9,701 nucleotides of DNA, taken from positions 1 through 9,701 of the forward strand of contig JAQVOT010000030.1 of the NCBI GenBank assembly GCA_028702415.1, read 5' to 3'. Below the pieces are notes generated by a model. It was not told the origin of the DNA and ran no database searches. It saw only the letters and a program-made list of their open reading frames with translations. Shown piece by piece: positions 7,084-9,701 of this stretch. The position numbers and the translations under genes are program-made. Source of the DNA: Eubacteriales bacterium. GTDB lineage: Bacteria > Bacillota > Clostridia > Peptostreptococcales > Anaerovoracaceae. Position 1 is the first letter of the stretch. Each line of letters starts with the position of its first letter.

Positions 7084-7512
7084 CTAAACCCCTGTGTGAC
7101 CAAAGCCTCCCCAACCCCGTCCTGTATCATTCAATTCATCAGTTTCTTTGATTTCCACTTTTTCAAGTCTGGAAACAACAATTTGCGCTATTCTGTCTCC
7201 ATTTTCTATTACAAAGGGTTCATCTCCGAGATTTATAAGTGCGACTTTCACTTCTCCTCTGTAATCGCTGTCAATTGTTCCTACTCCGTTAACAAGGCTG
7301 ATTCCCTTTTTTATTGCCAGACCACTTCTGGCACGAATCTGTACCTCGTATCCCTTTTGAATTTCCAAAAATAATCCTGTTGGTACAAGAAAACGTTTCA
7401 TTGGCATAATAATTACAGGCTCTGTAAGATATGCTCTGATATCCATCCCAGCTGAACCTTCTGTCTCGTAAGCTGGAATTATTCCTGACAGACTTTTAAT
7501 TTTTATTTGCAT
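7084..7512 (-). CDS. dut: dUTP diphosphatase (trimeric dUTPase)
   Basis: A 142-residue cytoplasmic enzyme hydrolysing dUTP to dUMP and diphosphate, keeping uracil out of DNA and supplying dUMP for thymidylate. All five family motifs are present: AGMDIRAY (21-28), RARSGLA (60-66), [16 protein letters not shown] (75-90) with the catalytic Asp81, GDRIAQIV (105-112), and the C-terminal [10 protein letters not shown] (132-141) that closes over the substrate. Length is standard. Its ATG lies inside the last codons of the peptidase gene (17-nt overlap), with GAGGAG about 10 nt upstream. It ends with TAG 2 nt before dgt, so the three genes are probably co-translated. Confidence 0.97.
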   Translation of the reverse strand: MQIKIKSLSGIIPAYETEGSAGMDIRAYLTEPVIIMPMKRFLVPTGLFLEIQKGYEVQIRARSGLAIKKGISLVNGVGTIDSDYRGEVKVALINLGDEPFVIENGDRIAQIVVSRLEKVEIKETDELNDTGRGWGGFGHTGV

Positions 7513-8758
7513 TGCCGATCAACTCCTCGAAATCAAATTCCTGTTTGCTTACTGCGGCACCACAATAATTGTTAATATCCGCAATTAATTCAGCAGCCTT
7601 AAAAATATCATTTCTTGACACAGCATTGTAATGTTCGATCATTTCGTCCACATCAAATACCTTATTCATAAGTAACTGAAATCTCCCCAGTGAAATCATA
7701 CGTGTAGTTGTATTTTCAAGAGAAAAAATGTATGAACTGTTGAATTGTTCCTTTGCCATGGATAACTCTTTTTCAGTAACCCCATGTTCAGCAAATTTAG
7801 TAAGCTCATTTTTGATTTCACAGATTGTATCTTTAAGCTTATCATGAGCAATTCCCGCATAGATGCTCAGGGAACCACTGAAGGAACTGAAAGAATTCAT
7901 GGAACAGACAGAATAAGCCAGACCTTTCTGTTCCCTTATACTCTGAAAGAGTCTGGAACTCATGGACCCGCCTAAGATGTTATTTGCAAGTCCAAAGGCA
8001 TAATACAGTTCATCCGAATAAGAAACAGTGGGACATGCAAGACATAAATGTGTCTGTTCTATATCTTTTTTCTTAACATTGAAAGATTTTTTATAGGGTT
8101 TGAACAGAAGCTTATCTTCAGGAAGCTTCAGATTCAAAGTCTGCATTTTATCCTCAAAAGCTCTTATTATTTTATCTTCGTCAAAATTTCCTGCAACTGT
8201 AACGACTATTCCTTCTCTGGCATATCTTTCTTTATAGTATGAAACCATTACTTCCCTGTTTACTCCTGCAAGGCTTTCCGGGCTACCCAGAATTGTTCTG
8301 CCAAGAGGATTACAGCTGTTTACAAGCTCTGAGATTGTATCATAAACATCGTCATCAGGACTATCTTTTACCATCTTTATTTCTTCCAGGATAACCTGTC
8401 TTTCTTTATCAATTTCATCCGGGTTAAAAGTGGAATTTAGTACCATGTCAAGTAGAATGTCAGCAGCTTCATATATGTGTGATGAAACAGTTTTAACATA
8501 GTAACAAGTAGCCTCTTTGCCTGTCATGGCATTTGATGAAGCACCTATTTTATCCATATCTTCGGCTATTTCTTTAGCAGTTCTTTTTTCTGTTCCCTTG
8601 AACATCATATGTTCGATAAAATGTGAAATGCCATTATTATTGTCATTTTCATATATGGAACCTGACTTAACCCATATACCCAGAGCTGCGGATCTGACAT
8701 AATCCGTTTGCTCGGTTACAAGTGTAATACCGCAGTTAAGTTCTATTACTTTTACCAT
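7496..8758 (-). CDS. M16 family zinc metallopeptidase (processing-peptidase-like)
   Basis: A 420-residue protein of the insulinase/mitochondrial processing peptidase family, similar in length to Bacillus YmxG/MlpA. The inverted zinc motif HFIEH lies at 46-50 (zinc ligands His46 and His50, catalytic Glu49), and Glu126 in ILEEIKM stands 76 residues after the second His, the expected third ligand, so the protein should be active. The second half carries [21 protein letters not shown] (263-283), the standard motif of the C-terminal M16 domain. No signal peptide or membrane segment is seen, so it is probably cytoplasmic; its substrate is unknown. ATG at 8758 was chosen because AGGAGAG lies 5 nt upstream; the GTG at 8764 overlaps that site. 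It heads the dut-dgt cluster after a terminator. Confidence 0.95.
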   Translation of the reverse strand: MVKVIELNCGITLVTEQTDYVRSAALGIWVKSGSIYENDNNNGISHFIEHMMFKGTEKRTAKEIAEDMDKIGASSNAMTGKEATCYYVKTVSSHIYEAADILLDMVLNSTFNPDEIDKERQVILEEIKMVKDSPDDDVYDTISELVNSCNPLGRTILGSPESLAGVNREVMVSYYKERYAREGIVVTVAGNFDEDKIIRAFEDKMQTLNLKLPEDKLLFKPYKKSFNVKKKDIEQTHLCLACPTVSYSDELYYAFGLANNILGGSMSSRLFQSIREQKGLAYSVCSMNSFSSFSGSLSIYAGIAHDKLKDTICEIKNELTKFAEHGVTEKELSMAKEQFNSSYIFSLENTTTRMISLGRFQLLMNKVFDVDEMIEHYNAVSRNDIFKAAELIADINNYCGAAVSKQEFDFEELIGNANKN

Positions 8759-8763
8759 TATCA

Positions 8764-8770
8764 CTCTCCT
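8764..8770 (-). promoter_or_regulatory. Ribosome binding site of the M16 peptidase gene
   Basis: AGGAGAG followed by TGATA and then ATG at 8758. Ideal spacing decides for this ATG over the GTG two codons upstream, which lies within the site itself. Confidence 0.85.
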
Positions 8771-8801
8771 AATTAATGTTACTAAATCAAAAAATATACG
8801 G

Positions 8802-8829
8802 AAAAAATGAACAGCGGCTGCTGTTCATT
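8802..8829 (-). terminator. Strong Rho-independent terminator
   Basis: On the minus strand AATGAACAGC (8829-8820) pairs perfectly with GCTGTTCATT (8815-8806) around the 4-nt loop AGCC, and the T-run extends through 8802. It begins 5 nt after the stop codon of the cysteine-rich gene and separates that pair from the M16-dut-dgt cluster. Confidence 0.93.
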
Positions 8830-8834
8830 CATCA

Positions 8835-9119
8835 TCATTTTTCCTTCACAAGTTCAATAAGAGCCTTTGATTTTTCGATTATGTAATCGTAAGCTCCCTT
8901 GTTATGTGGAATAATACAATCGGAGCAGTCTTTTATGCCCTCCTCAGTATAGACGAAGTTGCCCCCACAGTCACGACCCAGTGCATATAAGGGACAGAAG
9001 CAAAACATACAGTTAAAATCCTCAGGATTTGGAATCTCATGACATGGAAAATATTCGCATTCTTTATTGCAAAAAAATTTGAAATTCTCTGTTTCGGGTT
9101 TCTTGATACTATTGTGCAT
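8835..9119 (-). CDS. Cysteine-rich small domain protein (PF04071-like)
   Basis: A 94-residue protein with nine cysteines (17, 21, 26, 37, 40, 42, 51, 65, 68) plus His27 and His72. Readable blocks are FFCNKECEYFPCHE, FNCMFCFCPLYALG, CGGNF and DCSDCIIPH, which I recognise as the cysteine-rich small domain found in archaea and many Clostridia. The spacing suggests bound metal (zinc or iron-sulfur), but no function is established; some relatives occur with cobamide-related genes, which is not the case here. A longer in-frame reading back to 9272 gives only arginine- and leucine-rich sequence antisense-like to the neighbour's tail frame, so ATG at 9119 is preferred. It overlaps the DUF975 gene by 11 nt, with AGGAG 4 nt before ATG, and ends in three successive TGA codons before the terminator. 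Confidence 0.88.
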   Translation of the reverse strand: MHNSIKKPETENFKFFCNKECEYFPCHEIPNPEDFNCMFCFCPLYALGRDCGGNFVYTEEGIKDCSDCIIPHNKGAYDYIIEKSKALIELVKEK

Positions 9120-9701
9120 CCTTCTCCTTCTCCTCGTCTGCTTCTTCAGACCCATCAACAACCGGCTCAGATGATTCGGACTCTTCAGCAGCTGATCCTG
9201 AAGGCTCTGATTCCGGAGGGACTTCATCAGAGTTCTCAACTTGCTCTTCCTTAGCCGCGAGAGTTTCTTCATAAAGCTCCTTGGCCTCTTCCACAGTAAC
9301 GGGAACCGGTTTTGTTTCCTTAATCAGGTGTCCTGATAATATCTCATAGAATCCTGCAAAAGTTGAAAATGAATATGCCACAACCGGAGCCATACAAAGA
9401 CCTCCGAGCAACGAAAACAAGCCCAGGATAAAGCCATTTGATGATACCGCTGTTCCTATTGATTCGATAATACCCGATGGAAGAGAACACAGAAACAACC
9501 ATCCGATGAATGAAAGTGACAAACAGAAATACTTAAATTTGTTGCCTTTCATCATGTCTTTTGATTCATCCATGCACTGTCTGATTCCTTTAGTAGGATC
9601 ATCTGCCAAAATGAAGAAAGACTGGCTGTACCTGATTGAAGCTATTATTCCGGGTACTATGAAAAGTAATGTCCATAAACAAATAAACAGAGTCTGGAAA
9701 A
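9109..9701 (-). CDS. DUF975 family membrane protein with acidic C-terminal tail (5' end beyond window)
   Basis: The frame is open at the window edge; 196 codons are visible, ending with TAG at 9109. The visible part carries the DUF975 hallmarks: a hydrophobic segment ending in IVPGIIASIRYSQS, then ILADDPTKGIRQCMDESKDMM, KGNKFKYFCLSLSFIGWLF, and a third hydrophobic stretch around GFILGLFSLLGGLCMAPVVAYS before FAGFYEIL. It is therefore an integral membrane protein of unknown function. After the last membrane part, the final 62 residues form a low-complexity tail with 24 acidic and only 4 lysine residues, which is unlikely to fold. The tail codons (GAG/AAG runs) also supply the ribosome site of the overlapping cysteine-rich gene. 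Internal TTG at 9609 is not a start, since the family similarity continues upstream. Confidence 0.9.
   Translation of the reverse strand, partial: FQTLFICLWTLLFIVPGIIASIRYSQSFFILADDPTKGIRQCMDESKDMMKGNKFKYFCLSLSFIGWLFLCSLPSGIIESIGTAVSSNGFILGLFSLLGGLCMAPVVAYSFSTFAGFYEILSGHLIKETKPVPVTVEEAKELYEETLAAKEEQVENSDEVPPESEPSGSAAEESESSEPVVDGSEEADEEKEKDAQ

Noticed and set aside
7082..7114. Longer dgt start at TTG 7114
   Set aside because: It would overlap the dut motif-5 coding region, lacks a ribosome site, and the ATG at 7081 fits the family N-terminus.
8771..8801. Promoter for the M16 peptidase gene
   Set aside because: Only weak matches (TAACAT with a poor -35 at 17 nt) were found. A promoter probably exists after the terminator, but I cannot place it.
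9120..9272. Longer N-terminus for the cysteine-rich protein
   Set aside because: The extra 51 residues are the alternative frame of the acidic DUF975 tail, giving basic low-complexity sequence; the ATG at 9119 has a good ribosome site.

Overview
The window looks like a core chromosomal segment of a low-GC Gram-positive bacterium, most likely class Clostridia (Lachnospiraceae-like is my guess). The reasons are the AT-rich sequence, strong AGGAGG-type ribosome sites, the gene order dnaG-rpoD-trmK-Nif3 typical of Firmicutes, a SigA-type sigma factor, a DUF975 membrane protein, and an RNase P RNA that reads as the ancestral class A rather than the Bacillus class B. Every gene found is on the minus strand, so the reading order runs from high to low coordinates.

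Layout in direction of transcription. (1) 9701-8835: the C-terminal part of a DUF975 membrane protein with a very acidic tail, overlapped by a 94-residue cysteine-rich protein, closed by a strong terminator (8829-8802). (2) 8758-6071: an M16 zinc peptidase, dUTPase (dut) and a dGTPase-like HD hydrolase (dgt), joined by overlap or a 2-nt gap. (3) 6070-5931: a leader carrying phased 10-bp AT repeats and a hairpin with a U-run, just before dnaG. (4) 5930-1371: the macromolecular-synthesis cluster dnaG (primase), rpoD (primary sigma factor), trmK (tRNA m1A22 methyltransferase) and a Nif3-like protein, tightly packed. (5) 1366-1014: RNase P RNA (rnpB), starting 4 nt after the Nif3 stop codon. (6) 919-833: tRNA-Leu(CAG) with its own promoter and terminator. 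(7) 669-1: the N-terminal part of a PAS-GGDEF protein, probably a diguanylate cyclase, cut by the window edge, with its own promoter.

Functionally the central block joins nucleotide-pool cleaning (dUTPase, dNTP triphosphohydrolase), primer synthesis, the housekeeping sigma factor, tRNA modification and tRNA 5' maturation. No mobile element, CRISPR array, phage gene or defence system is visible. The parts least explained by known genes are the dnaG leader (repeats and competing hairpins), the abutment of rnpB on the Nif3 stop codon, and the overlapping acidic-tail and cysteine-rich gene pair.
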